DNA of 37,297 nucleotides from Thermomicrobiaceae bacterium (GTDB lineage: Bacteria > Chloroflexota > Chloroflexia > Thermomicrobiales > Thermomicrobiaceae): positions 1-37,297 of the forward strand of contig SLMJ01000183.1 in NCBI GenBank assembly GCA_007133615.1, given 5' to 3'. The notes beneath the pieces were generated by a model. The model worked only from the letters and a program-made list of their open reading frames with translations. It did not search any database and was not told the origin of the DNA. Numbering within the stretch: position 1 is the stretch's first letter; every line of letters begins with the position of its first letter. Shown one piece after another: positions 14,154-22,774 of the stretch. The translations under genes were made by a program, and so were the position numbers.

Positions 14154-16013
14154 ATGTCTGATAAGGGGAACGGTGCCGGCAGGTACCTGAACGAGGACGT
14201 ACTCGGTATGTCAATGACCCGTCGGTCGATCCTGCGCAAAGGTGCGGCTCTGGGTGTAAGCCTCCCTGTCGCGGCTTCGATTCTCGCCGCGTGCGAAGTC
14301 GATGATGACGACGAGGTCGTAGACGACACCGACGATGACGAACCGGCTGTCGAGACCGATGACGATGATGAGGTCGCCGAAGAGCCGGACGACGACGATG
14401 ATGAAGAGCCGGTTGAAGAAGACGACACCGATGTCGAAGTAGACGATGACCACGAGAGCATTTTCGGCGATGACTACGAAACCCCACAGAATCAGGGCGG
14501 GCAGATCATCGAGGGCGCCTTCTCTGATGCTGAAACGATGAGCGGCATTATGACGCAGGACACGGCGTCTTCCCGCATCATTTCCATGATTACGAAGTCG
14601 CTGATTATCGCTCATCCGAGTACGACTGAACCCGAACCGGAACTTGCCGAGTCGTGGGACATCACCGATGATGGTCTGGAGTACACCTTTAACCTGCGTG
14701 AGGATGTCACCTGGCACGACGGCGAGCAATTGACCGCCGAGGATGTCGTCTTCACGTTCGAGACCCACCTTGATCCGGATACCGGCTCGCCACGAACTGC
14801 TCAGCTCTCCGCCCGGATCGATACGATCGAGGCGCTGGATGACTACACCGTGCAGTTCACGCTGAATATGCCGGCTGCACCATTCCTGCTGCAGGATATG
14901 GTCAACTACATTGTTCCGGAACATATTCTGGGAGATGTTGCCCCGGCTGATCACGCGTCTCACCCATATTCGACTGGTGAGCAGGGTGTGACGATTGGGT
15001 GCGGTCCATTCCAGTTTGAGGAATGGGTATCAGGCGATCACGTCACGCTGGTCAAGTACGAGGATTACTATCGCGGCGAACCGAACATCGACCGATGGAT
15101 CCGTCGCATCGTTCCGGACCAGACCGTGCTGGCACAGCAGATCGGCACCGGTGAAGTTGACTATGGGGCTGTTCAGGAATCTGATTACGAGAACCTCGAT
15201 CAGCAGGAAGATATCGACGTCACGGTGTTCGATACGTTCAACTTCACCTTCTACGCATATCAGCTGAACCCAGAGCGCAGCGAGTTGTTCCAGGAGCCGG
15301 AAGTTCGTCAGGCACTGGTCTACGGTCTTGATCGGCAGGCCATGGTCGAAGCAATTCGATTTGGATTCGGCGAGGTCGCTCGCGGCAGCATGCCTGTCGC
15401 GTCCTGGGCATATGACCCGGATGCGCTGGACCGTGACTATGAATTCGATCCAGATCGGGCTCGGGAGATGCTCGATGAGGCCGGCTGGGTTGAAGGCGAC
15501 GACGGAATTCGCGAACGAAACGGCGAGCGGTTCTCCTTCGAGATCTACACTAACGCTGGCAACGAGATTCGCGAACAGTACATCGCCATCATGCAGGAGC
15601 AGTGGCGAGAGATCGGTGTTGAGTGCATTCCGCAGACCGAAGAATGGAGTGCGTTCCTCGATCGCATCACCGGAACGCGTGACTTCGACATGTTCCTGGT
15701 TGGCTTCTCCTGGTCTGTTGACCCGCATCAGGAAGCGATGTGGCATACGGATTCCGCCGAAGGCGGGTTCAATATGAATGAATACAGCAATCCGGAGGTC
15801 GATGACCTGCTTGCCCAGGGGCTGGAAACCACGGATCAGGATGAACGGCGCGAGATTTACACCGAGATGCAGAACATCCTGCTCGAGGACGTTCCCAGTG
15901 TGATTCTCGACTTCCCACAGGGAATCTATGGGGTAAACCAGCGCTGCCATAACGTCTTCCCCAACGACGTCGCGTTCACTGTGAACGCGCACGAGTGGTG
16001 GGTTGACGAATAG
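14154..16013 (+). CDS. ABC transporter substrate-binding protein, family 5 (peptide type), Tat lipoprotein
   Basis: This 619-aa extracellular binding protein carries a Tat-type lipoprotein signal: 'MTRRSILRKGAALG' then 'SILAAC' with lipid Cys C47. A very acidic spacer (about 48-105) is almost entirely Asp, Glu and Val. The SBP_bac_5 domain follows, with 'LAESWDITDDGLEYTFNLREDVTWHDGEQLTAEDVVFTFE' recognisable in short blocks such as 'WHDGEQLTAEDV'. It delivers peptides or other solutes to the two permeases downstream. The start is uncertain: ATG 14154 follows GGAGAGGAG by 12 nt and gives an n-region like that of the Tat protein at 28589; ATG 14208 or 14214 is also possible. Confidence 0.9.
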   Translation: MSDKGNGAGRYLNEDVLGMSMTRRSILRKGAALGVSLPVAASILAACEVDDDDEVVDDTDDDEPAVETDDDDEVAEEPDDDDDEEPVEEDDTDVEVDDDHESIFGDDYETPQNQGGQIIEGAFSDAETMSGIMTQDTASSRIISMITKSLIIAHPSTTEPEPELAESWDITDDGLEYTFNLREDVTWHDGEQLTAEDVVFTFETHLDPDTGSPRTAQLSARIDTIEALDDYTVQFTLNMPAAPFLLQDMVNYIVPEHILGDVAPADHASHPYSTGEQGVTIGCGPFQFEEWVSGDHVTLVKYEDYYRGEPNIDRWIRRIVPDQTVLAQQIGTGEVDYGAVQESDYENLDQQEDIDVTVFDTFNFTFYAYQLNPERSELFQEPEVRQALVYGLDRQAMVEAIRFGFGEVARGSMPVASWAYDPDALDRDYEFDPDRAREMLDEAGWVEGDDGIRERNGERFSFEIYTNAGNEIREQYIAIMQEQWREIGVECIPQTEEWSAFLDRITGTRDFDMFLVGFSWSVDPHQEAMWHTDSAEGGFNMNEYSNPEVDDLLAQGLETTDQDERREIYTEMQNILLEDVPSVILDFPQGIYGVNQRCHNVFPNDVAFTVNAHEWWVDE

Positions 16014-16037
16014 GCGAGCGAATGCTCGAACCTTGAC

Positions 16038-16071
16038 GTGTGGCCGGGGTGGAGCGTCCACCCCGGCACAC
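16038..16071 (+). terminator. Strong intra-operon hairpin after the binding-protein gene
   Basis: GTGTG plus CCGGGGTGGA (16038-16053, one bulged G) pairs with TCCACCCCGG plus CACAC (16057-16071), giving a 15-bp stem with a GCG loop. It lies 24 nt after the binding-protein stop and 143 nt before the first permease, with no T tract. Such hairpins often protect the upstream mRNA or let only part of transcription through, so that the binding protein is made in excess. Confidence 0.6.
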
Positions 16072-16214
16072 TACGCAAGTAGTCGGGACGTGCCAGAACT
16101 CCTGTATCGGGTGCGTCAGGACGCTGACCTGTATTCAATTGCCGGGGGACCATTATGCTGATCAACCTCTCCCTCTACCGGTGTCGTCATCGCACCACCT
16201 GGAGGACTCCGTAA

Positions 16215-17183
16215 ATGGGTCGTTTTGTCGCGCGGCGTCTTCTGCAAACGATCCCGCTAGTCATCGGAATTACGATCATTACGTTCGCCCTTGCGAACCT
16301 CGTACCCGGGAGTCCAGTTGCCGGACTCGAGCTCGACCCGAGCGTCAGTCCCGAGGACACGGAGCGCATCAGAGCGAACCTGGGGCTTGATGAACCCCTT
16401 CACGTCCGTTACTTCGTCTGGATCTCGAACGTCGCCCAGGGCGATTTCGGACTTTCTCTGAGAACACACCGGCCTGTGCTGGACGTCATTCTCGAACGCC
16501 TTCCGAATACCCTGCTGCTCACCGGAACGTCACTGGTACTGGCGTTAGCCTTTTCGATACCAGTTGGTGTCTACGCAGCCCTCAAGCGGAACTCTATCTT
16601 TGATCAGTTTGCGACTATGGGTGCAGTTGCCGGGGTTGCAGTGCCAAACTTCTGGCTCGGATTGATGATGATCCTGCTGTTCTCGGTCATGTTCCGGGAA
16701 TGGGGCTTACCTGCGTTACCGTCCGGCGGAACACATACGATCGGCACGGGTGGTGATCTGATGGATCGCCTCACTCACCTGCTCATGCCATCGATCGTGC
16801 TTGCGTTCTCGGCAACGGCGGCCTGGACGCGGTACATCCGGTCGCAGATGATCGAAGTGCTCCGGCAGGACTACATGCGTTCTGCGCAAGCGAAGGGTTT
16901 GAAGGATTACATCGTCACGTTCCGACACGGGTTGCGGAACGCGCTGTTGCCGCTTGTGACATTGATGGCACTCGAGATTCCGACACTGTTCGGTGGGGCG
17001 GTTGTTGTCGAGACGATATTCAGCTGGCCTGGTATCGGACGGCTGATCATCACGGCGGCGTCGCAACGCGATTACACCGTAATCATGGGAACGGTGGTTA
17101 TTGTCTCGTTCCTGGTCATCCTTGCGAACCTGATCGCGGATGTGATGTACGCGGTGCTGGATCCGCGAATCCGGTATGACTGA
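16215..17183 (+). CDS. ABC transporter permease (DppB/OppB type)
   Basis: This 322-aa inner-membrane protein has about six helices and opens 'MGRFVARRLLQTIPLVIGITIITF', a usual DppB N-terminus. It contains the 'RYFVWISNVAQGDFGLSL' region in short blocks and the ATPase-contact EAA loop 'DYMRSAQAKGL' near residue 221. A GGAGGA site precedes the ATG. It partners the C-type permease 36 nt downstream and the binding protein upstream. The ATPases are missing from this operon. Confidence 0.94.
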   Translation: MGRFVARRLLQTIPLVIGITIITFALANLVPGSPVAGLELDPSVSPEDTERIRANLGLDEPLHVRYFVWISNVAQGDFGLSLRTHRPVLDVILERLPNTLLLTGTSLVLALAFSIPVGVYAALKRNSIFDQFATMGAVAGVAVPNFWLGLMMILLFSVMFREWGLPALPSGGTHTIGTGGDLMDRLTHLLMPSIVLAFSATAAWTRYIRSQMIEVLRQDYMRSAQAKGLKDYIVTFRHGLRNALLPLVTLMALEIPTLFGGAVVVETIFSWPGIGRLIITAASQRDYTVIMGTVVIVSFLVILANLIADVMYAVLDPRIRYD

Positions 17184-17219
17184 GCCCGATTGCAGCAGTG
17201 AGGTACAGGGAAACCGCTA

Positions 17220-18167
17220 ATGGCTGACATCAAACAACAGGAATCAAGTCAGAATGCCGGCCGTGCGGGCGTCGCTGGTGCCGGGCTGAGTGCGGTCGAA
17301 CGAACCAAACCGCGGACCTACCTGCGCCAGTCCTGGGATCGATTCAAGCGCAACAAGATCTCACTCGCCGCTCTGGCTGTCACCATTCTGATTCTGATGT
17401 TTTCGTTTGGCGCGCCGCTTGTCTCGACGTTTATCACCGGGAAGGGCTACCAGGAACAATCACTGCTCAACCAGCTCGAACCTCCGTTTTCCGACGGGTT
17501 CATTCTCGGAGCAGATAACCTGGGCCGCGATGTCCTGACGCGACTGGCGTACGGTGGTCGCGTTTCGATGATGGTCGCCTTGATAGCAATGGGCGGTGCG
17601 CTGGCAATCGGAGGAACACTGGGAGCCATCTCCGGCTACTACGGACGCTGGGTCGACTCGGTGATCATGCGCTTTGTCGATATCATGATCGCGATCCCCG
17701 GGATCTTCCTGCTGATCTTTATCGGTTCTATGTTCACCCTGTCACCGATCGGCCTGGCAATCGTCATCGCGATTGTCGGCTGGGTCGGCCTTGCGCGTCT
17801 GATTCGCGCTGAAGTGCTTTCACTTCGCCAGCGGGACTACGTTGAAGCGGCGAAGGTGGTGGGAGCGTCAGATTCCCGGGTGATCTTCCGGCACATCTTT
17901 CCGAACGTCCTTCCGCTGGTGATTGTCTGGGCAACACTGGTTGTTCCGGTGTTGATCATTACGGAGGCATCGCTCTCGTTCCTCGGCTATGGTGTTCAGA
18001 CACCGATCCCCTCCTGGGGCAATATGCTGCAGCAGGCGCAGCGCTTCTTCACCCATCAGTGGACGCTGGCGTTTATCCCGGGCGCGATGATCTATATCAC
18101 CGTGCTAGCGATCAACCTGCTGGGCAACGGTCTCCGTGACGCGCTGGACCCGAGGATTTCAGACTGA
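17220..18167 (+). CDS. ABC transporter permease (DppC/OppC type)
   Basis: This 315-aa membrane protein has a cytoplasmic N-terminal segment of about 50 residues, the OppC_N-type 'RFKRNKISLAAL' start of the first helix, 'GADNLGRDVLTRLAYG' (the DppC hallmark 'GTDxxGRDxxSR') and the EAA loop 'DYVEAAKVVGASD'. It is the last gene of the unit, followed by a 13-bp terminator hairpin. No ATP-binding gene follows, so the importer must share ATPases from elsewhere, possibly from an operon such as the one at 1-1118. Confidence 0.94.
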   Translation: MADIKQQESSQNAGRAGVAGAGLSAVERTKPRTYLRQSWDRFKRNKISLAALAVTILILMFSFGAPLVSTFITGKGYQEQSLLNQLEPPFSDGFILGADNLGRDVLTRLAYGGRVSMMVALIAMGGALAIGGTLGAISGYYGRWVDSVIMRFVDIMIAIPGIFLLIFIGSMFTLSPIGLAIVIAIVGWVGLARLIRAEVLSLRQRDYVEAAKVVGASDSRVIFRHIFPNVLPLVIVWATLVVPVLIITEASLSFLGYGVQTPIPSWGNMLQQAQRFFTHQWTLAFIPGAMIYITVLAINLLGNGLRDALDPRISD

Positions 18168-18191
18168 CGAACAGCTTTGGGGAAGGGTAGG

Positions 18192-18224
18192 ACACTGGCC
18201 GGCGTCTCAGGCGCCGGCCAGTGT
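18192..18224. terminator. Terminator between the ABC importer and the convergent lactonase
   Basis: ACACTGGCCGGCG (18192-18204) and CGCCGGCCAGTGT (18212-18224) form a perfect 13-bp stem with a 7-nt loop, followed on the plus strand by TCGTCTCGGTTGTTTG. It lies between convergent stops and can serve both strands. Confidence 0.8.
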
Positions 18225-18248
18225 TCGTCTCGGTTGTTTGAGAACTGC

Positions 18249-19172
18249 TCAAACGATTGGGTAGTGAAGCAAGCCGCGGAACTCCGTCTCAGCGCGCAGC
18301 AGGTGCCCGGTGCCGGTCGTGACATAAAGCGTAGATAGATCTGGACCTCCCCAGGAGCAGTTCGTCGGACGGTCGACTGGTACAGGATGCGTCTGCAGGA
18401 CTCGCCCGTTCGGAGCGAAGACGTAGATCATGGGACCGGGGCCGCTCTGCTCCCAACCCGCACAGGCGATGATGTTTCCATGCACGTCGTGAACCATGCC
18501 GTCTATGCCACGATGCGGGCCGAAGTCGAGCAGCACGACATATTCACCAACGGAACCTTCTTCGTTGATCGGGTACGCACGAAGTTCGCGTTTGCGATCC
18601 GCACCGTAATCGCTCTGAGCAACGTAGAGCGTGTTCTGATCTGGCGAGATGAGCAGTCCGTTCGGTCGCGTGGTATCAAATGTGACCCGATGCAGATGCC
18701 AGCTTCCATCAGGAGTCGGATCAGCCCGAAAAACGGATTCGTGATCGAGTTCCATCGTGTGACGATCGTCCGAATACCGTGGATCTGTAAACCAGATCCG
18801 GCCCCATGCGTCGATCGCCAGATCGTTCGGACTGTTGAGGCGATTCCCTTCGTAGTGATCCACGATGACGACTGCCGAAGCCCCGGGATCGTACCGGACG
18901 ATTCGGCGACCATCGTCGTCCTTGCCACCTTCGCAGGCGAACAGTTGCCCACCTTGATCCAGTATCATGCCGTTTGCAAGGTTGGTGTCTTCCCGGAACA
19001 CGGTGCATTCGCCGGTTTCCGGAGCATACCGATGGATCCTGCTGGCAGCGATCTCGGTGAAGAGAAGTCCGCTGCCATCCCATGCTGGCCCCTCGATCAA
19101 GTTGGGGAAGCGTGCAAGCTCCTCGAACTGCCACTCATATCCGGCGATTGCACCGGTGTTCGGCGTCGACAT
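18249..19172 (-). CDS. SMP-30/gluconolactonase family lactonase
   Basis: This 307-aa cytoplasmic six-bladed propeller has metal-ligand positions of the SMP-30/LRE family: E27 in 'EGPAWDG', N116 in 'SPNDLAID', N171 in 'RPNGLL' and D224 in 'GIDGM'. It should hydrolyse a sugar lactone to the aldonic or aldaric acid. The start at ATG 19172 has AAGGAG upstream; a 29-residue in-frame extension was discarded. It is divergent from a uronate-dehydrogenase-like gene whose product would be an aldarolactone, a fitting substrate. Confidence 0.88.
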   Translation of the reverse strand: MSTPNTGAIAGYEWQFEELARFPNLIEGPAWDGSGLLFTEIAASRIHRYAPETGECTVFREDTNLANGMILDQGGQLFACEGGKDDDGRRIVRYDPGASAVVIVDHYEGNRLNSPNDLAIDAWGRIWFTDPRYSDDRHTMELDHESVFRADPTPDGSWHLHRVTFDTTRPNGLLISPDQNTLYVAQSDYGADRKRELRAYPINEEGSVGEYVVLLDFGPHRGIDGMVHDVHGNIIACAGWEQSGPGPMIYVFAPNGRVLQTHPVPVDRPTNCSWGGPDLSTLYVTTGTGHLLRAETEFRGLLHYPIV

Positions 19173-19265
19173 TCCAGGCTCCTTTTCTTTTGTTCGGCAC
19201 ACGTGCTCACTGTATGACATAATTGACGCGCTGTCATCGGGGACTGGACGAATCGGCACGAAAGC

Positions 19266-19292
19266 GTCACAATAAGACAGTATGTCGGTGAC
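19266..19292. promoter_or_regulatory. Nested inverted repeats between lactonase and dehydrogenase, possible operator
   Basis: GTCAC (19266-19270) and GTGAC (19288-19292) enclose GACA-gta-TGTC (19276-19286), two nearly concentric palindromes. The outer right arm overlaps the -35 box of the dehydrogenase promoter (19288-19293). A divergent intergenic position and overlap with a promoter suit a repressor site. No regulator gene is adjacent. Confidence 0.35.
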
Positions 19293-19317
19293 ACAATTCC
19301 GATCGGATGCCTATAGT
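19288..19317 (+). promoter_or_regulatory. Sigma70-type promoter of the uronate dehydrogenase-like gene
   Basis: GTGACA (19288-19293) and TATAGT (19312-19317) each match consensus at 5 of 6 positions with an 18-bp spacer. Predicted transcription start is near 19324, giving a leader of about 36 nt to ATG 19360. The promoter lies downstream of the in-frame ATG 19282, which supports the shorter protein. Confidence 0.6.
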
Positions 19318-19359
19318 CGTGTGACTTGCTGGCGCAGGTATGGGGAAGGGATAAACCGT

Positions 19360-20160
19360 ATGGCTGACGGGGGTGACGGCCGCAAACGGGTGCTTGTTAC
19401 CGGAGCATCTGGTGTTATTGGCCGGGCTGTTCAGGAATTCCTTTCCGACCGGTACGAGCTACACGCGCTGACACGCTCGCCGGCCGACTTTCCCAGTCAA
19501 GTTGCCGACATTACCGACCTTGACGCCATTCAGCCAGCGTTCACGGGCATGGATGCCGTGGTTCACCTCGCGGCTTCCTCATCAGTCGAGTCTCCGTGGG
19601 ACGACGTTCTGCCAAACAATCTGATCGGGACCTATAACGTATATGAGGCGGCACGCCGTGCTGGTGTGGATACGGTTGTCTTCGCGTCGTCGAATCATGC
19701 AATCGGCGTGTACGAGATCGAAGGCGCCCCGGACCTCTACGAACTTGACGATCCCCGTGTCTACGATCACACGGTCGACATCCGGCCGGATTCGCTTTAC
19801 GGAATGTCGAAGGCGTACGGAGAGGCGCTGGGCCGGTATTACGTAGATATGCATGGTTTGCGCGTGTTCTGTCTCAGGATCGGATCGGTTCGAGCCTCTG
19901 ATGATCCGCGCGACCCGAAACTCGCGGATGCATCGCCGCCTCTTCTGAACCTCGAAACGGCAGAACAGCGATTCAAGCGGATGCGTGGTACCTGGTTGAG
20001 TCGCCGGGATTGCTGCGAGCTGATTGCGCGCTGCCTTGATAACGAGGACCTCAACTGGGCGGTGGTGTACGGTATTTCCGACAACCCGCGACAGTTCTGG
20101 GATATTTCGCATGCGAAACGGATTCTCGGCTACGCGCCGCAGGACAGCGCGCCGGAGTAG
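19360..20160 (+). CDS. NAD-dependent epimerase/dehydratase family protein, uronate dehydrogenase-like
   Basis: This 266-aa extended SDR has the nucleotide motif GASGVIG (15-21) and catalytic Y147-x3-K151 (YGMSK). It shares uronate dehydrogenase features known from the Agrobacterium/Pseudomonas enzymes: 'VFASSNHAIG' (108-117), 'RPDSLYG' before the active site, 'RIGS', a 'TWLS..D' segment and a C-terminal 'DISHAK' block. It carries about 30 residues of insertion around 180-215 relative to what I recall of that family. The likely reaction is oxidation of a hexuronate to an aldarolactone with NAD+. The start follows a GGGGAAGGGA site and lies downstream of the promoter. The divergent neighbour is a lactonase. 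Confidence 0.78.
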   Translation: MADGGDGRKRVLVTGASGVIGRAVQEFLSDRYELHALTRSPADFPSQVADITDLDAIQPAFTGMDAVVHLAASSSVESPWDDVLPNNLIGTYNVYEAARRAGVDTVVFASSNHAIGVYEIEGAPDLYELDDPRVYDHTVDIRPDSLYGMSKAYGEALGRYYVDMHGLRVFCLRIGSVRASDDPRDPKLADASPPLLNLETAEQRFKRMRGTWLSRRDCCELIARCLDNEDLNWAVVYGISDNPRQFWDISHAKRILGYAPQDSAPE

Positions 20161-20175
20161 CGGCTAAACAGCCGC
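20160..20175. terminator. Short hairpin at the end of the uronate dehydrogenase-like gene
   Basis: GCGGCT (20160-20165) and AGCCGC (20170-20175) form a 6-bp stem with an AAAC loop directly at the stop codon. No T tract follows, so termination is only suggested. Confidence 0.35.
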
Positions 20176-20337
20176 CGGGATTGCTCCGGCAGATATGCGC
20201 TGAAGTGACGATGCGTCATGTTTTCCAGGCACAGAGGGGAAAGCGGTGACAGGGAGAGACGTCGGACGCTTGACTTCCATGCAATCGTCCGTTCCAGCAA
20301 GTCACCATAATGTCTTACAGTCAGGGGGAATACGTCT

Positions 20338-21612
20338 ATGGTGCTGCGGCTGCTCTTTGCAGCGGTCATCAGTTTGACAGGATTGTATGGCGTCCCGGTC
20401 GAGCACTTTCCAAGCGAAACCTTCTCACAGGAAGACGAAGCGGACCCAGTGGAGCAGGAGGGCCCGCACGATCTCGTCTATTTCCCGGATACCGGGCAGC
20501 ACCTGGGTGGCGAGTTGTTCGAGTTCTGGCTCGAATACGGCGGTCTTCCGGTGTTCGGCTTTCCGGTAACTGAGAAGATCGATCAGGGCGATCACTCGGC
20601 CCAGTACTTCGAGCGTGCCGTTCTGGAGTTTTATCCCGACGAGGACCCGGAATGGCAGGTGCAACTCCGCAGGCTCGGCGATGAAGCGACCTCACCGTCT
20701 CTGAAACGGAACGGCGCATTTGCACCGAGCGACGATCAGCGCACGCTGCGTTATTTCCCGGAGACATCACAGGTACTCTCGAGCAGGTTCTACGGGCACT
20801 GGCGTTCGCACGGTGGCGAACGCATCTTCGGTTATCCAATCAGCTCTGAGTTTGAGGCAAACGGCAAAACCTTTCAGTATTTCGAGCGTGCCGTCTTTCA
20901 ATACCACCCCGAGAGTGACGCCGACTGGCGAGTTCTCCAACCGCATCTGGGCGCAGAAGCGGCGGCATATGAGGGCGTTGACATGTCCCCGAAACCGCGC
21001 TTGCCCGGCGTGCCAGACTTTGATCCGGAACTGTTTGGGCGGGGAGGAGATGGTCCGGCCGAACGTGTTATCTATATGACGTTCGATGATGGTCCGCATC
21101 CCACGTGGACCCCACAGGTACTCGATATTCTCGACGACTACGGCGCTCGGGGAACGTTCTTCGTCCTCGGACGGTATGCAGACATGCACCCGGAACTCAT
21201 CGAGCAGATCTCCGATCAAGGGCATGCCCTGGCTAATCACACCTACGATCACTCGTCGATGAAAGGGATGTCACGCGATCAGTTCGAGTGGCAGATCCGG
21301 GAGACGGAACGTGCTGTCGGGCCTGAAATAGTGCCATGCATGCGCCCGCCTTATGGGGCGATGGACAGCAACACGAAGCCCTGGTCGGAAGAGCTGGGGT
21401 ATGAGGTTATCCTCTGGGATGTTGACCCGAACGACTGGCAACGGCCAGGATCCGATGTAATTGCCGACCGCATTCTCCGTGACGTTGGCCCGGGCGATGT
21501 TGTTCTCTTACATGACGGCGGCGATGATCGGCAGCAATCTGTGGACGCGCTGGAGGTCGTCATGAAGGAACTTGACCAGAAGGGCTACCGGTTCGAAGCG
21601 ATGTGTCAGTAG
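20338..21612 (+). CDS. Secreted polysaccharide deacetylase with two N-terminal Chloroflexota-type surface repeats
   Basis: This 424-aa protein starts with a hydrophobic segment (2-20) that looks like a signal or anchor. Two repeats of about 75 residues follow (about 47-125 and 135-213), each with 'YFP[DE]T', 'F[GW]', 'GGxxxFG[FY]P[VI]', 'QYFERAV' and 'YHP/YPD', probably a wall- or glycan-binding module. The NodB domain (about 240-424) has an intact metal site: TFDDG, H-T-Y-D-H, RPPYG, 'WDVDPNDW' and 'LLHDG'. It should remove acetyl groups from a cell-surface glycan. A GGGGGAAT site precedes the ATG. The next gene starts 21 nt later. Confidence 0.9.
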   Translation: MVLRLLFAAVISLTGLYGVPVEHFPSETFSQEDEADPVEQEGPHDLVYFPDTGQHLGGELFEFWLEYGGLPVFGFPVTEKIDQGDHSAQYFERAVLEFYPDEDPEWQVQLRRLGDEATSPSLKRNGAFAPSDDQRTLRYFPETSQVLSSRFYGHWRSHGGERIFGYPISSEFEANGKTFQYFERAVFQYHPESDADWRVLQPHLGAEAAAYEGVDMSPKPRLPGVPDFDPELFGRGGDGPAERVIYMTFDDGPHPTWTPQVLDILDDYGARGTFFVLGRYADMHPELIEQISDQGHALANHTYDHSSMKGMSRDQFEWQIRETERAVGPEIVPCMRPPYGAMDSNTKPWSEELGYEVILWDVDPNDWQRPGSDVIADRILRDVGPGDVVLLHDGGDDRQQSVDALEVVMKELDQKGYRFEAMCQ

Positions 21613-21633
21613 ACGGAGAGACCGGAACCGCAG

Positions 21634-22011
21634 GTGATCAGTGAACTGTCGTCCAGTATTCGATCTATCTGTCTTAGCTTTCCCGAGGCGCGGGTAGAGC
21701 CGGTTGAAGGCGAAGGCCATCTGATCTTCAAAGTTCGTAAGCGGACCTTTGCCTACTTCCTGGTTGATCATCATGGAGATGGTGAAATCGCGGTATCCTG
21801 CAAGGTCGAGCCTGGACATAATCTGACACTTGCAGAGGGAGATCCGGCGACCTATTTTCTGCCGAAATATCTGCATCATCGCGGGTGGGTGAGCGCCAGA
21901 GTCGATCAGCGCTCTACCGATTGGGATGAGATCGAGGGTTTGATCGACCTGAGCTACCGGTTAGTCGCACCGCGCTCGTTGGTGCGCCAGATCGATGAGC
22001 CGTCCAAATAA
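21634..22011 (+). CDS. MmcQ/YjbR family protein
   Basis: This 125-aa cytoplasmic protein fits the YjbR/MmcQ family: an early 'CLSFPEARVE' (family 'LPGAxE'), a central 'FKVRKRTFAYF' ('FKVxGKxFA'), 'PATYFLPKYLHHRGWVSARVD' near 72-92 as short blocks ('KYLHHRGWV'), and a final helical pair 'LIDLSYRLVAPRSL'. The fold resembles a DNA-binding winged structure, but function is not known for most members. It begins with GTG 21 nt after the deacetylase and may be cotranscribed with it. Confidence 0.82.
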   Translation: MISELSSSIRSICLSFPEARVEPVEGEGHLIFKVRKRTFAYFLVDHHGDGEIAVSCKVEPGHNLTLAEGDPATYFLPKYLHHRGWVSARVDQRSTDWDEIEGLIDLSYRLVAPRSLVRQIDEPSK

Positions 22012-22129
22012 TTGTTCGGTCGAAAACTGCAACCGCATCTGGTGCAATTCGTCCTGACAGTAGTGTCCGCGAATCCGTCGCGGTTTACATCAACACTGAC
22101 AATCCTGACACACGAACGGGGCGGATAAC

Positions 22130-22774
22130 GTGACTGACAAATGGAAACGCGACCCTGCGTTTGACTACGATCGGTTCATAACGACCGGACCAGAGGCGAT
22201 CGACCGGGAGATCGAGCAGATCCAGCAAAAGCGTGGATATTTTGAGCGATTGCTGGCGCGGTTCACTTCGCCGAAGAGCCAATCTCGAAAAGATGATGAG
22301 GCCCAGGCGCCGTGCTACGCAGAGCAGGCGCTTCCGGGATCGGATTTCACTCGACAGAAGCTCGTCAACGCAGACTTTCGGAATGCCGATCTGAAGCAGT
22401 CCGTGTTCACCGGAGCCTTGCTACACGGTGCAATGTTCTGTGACGCAGATTTGCGAGAAGCGAACCTGGCTGAGGCCGTTCTCACCGGTGCCGATCTCCG
22501 TGGGGCAAACCTTTCCGGGGCAAATCTGATCGGCGCTGACTTCTCCGGAGCGGATCTCCGCGGAGCGAATCTCCAGGGTTCGTATCTCTGGGGAGCCGAT
22601 TTTCACGATACCGATCTACTGGATGCGCTGCTTGATGGCGCCTATGCCGGTGGATCGATATTCAGCCATGCCCGGAATCTGACGCTGGAGCAATTCCGAT
22701 CCACGATTCACGATGAAACTGGCGCATACCGCCTATCGATGCTTCCGGACCAACCGAAAAAGCACGATCCATAG
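22130..22774 (+). CDS. Pentapeptide-repeat protein
   Basis: This 214-aa protein has a charged helical N-terminus (1-60), then about 20 A(D/N)LxG pentapeptide repeats between about 68 and 168 (for example 'ADLRGANLSGANLIGADFSGADL'-type units), and a 45-residue non-repeat tail. Repeats of this kind fold into a right-handed square helix; some mimic DNA and protect gyrase, most have unknown roles. The GTG start follows GGGGCGGA. No gyrase or resistance gene is adjacent, so a protective role is not supported by context. Confidence 0.88.
   Translation: MTDKWKRDPAFDYDRFITTGPEAIDREIEQIQQKRGYFERLLARFTSPKSQSRKDDEAQAPCYAEQALPGSDFTRQKLVNADFRNADLKQSVFTGALLHGAMFCDADLREANLAEAVLTGADLRGANLSGANLIGADFSGADLRGANLQGSYLWGADFHDTDLLDALLDGAYAGGSIFSHARNLTLEQFRSTIHDETGAYRLSMLPDQPKKHDP

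Noticed and set aside
15030-16061. 343-codon minus-strand frame opposite the binding protein
   Set aside because: Antisense shadow, no ribosome site and no family pattern.
18387-19217. 276-codon plus-strand frame opposite the SMP-30 gene
   Set aside because: Antisense shadow; the minus-strand frame carries the metal-site residues.
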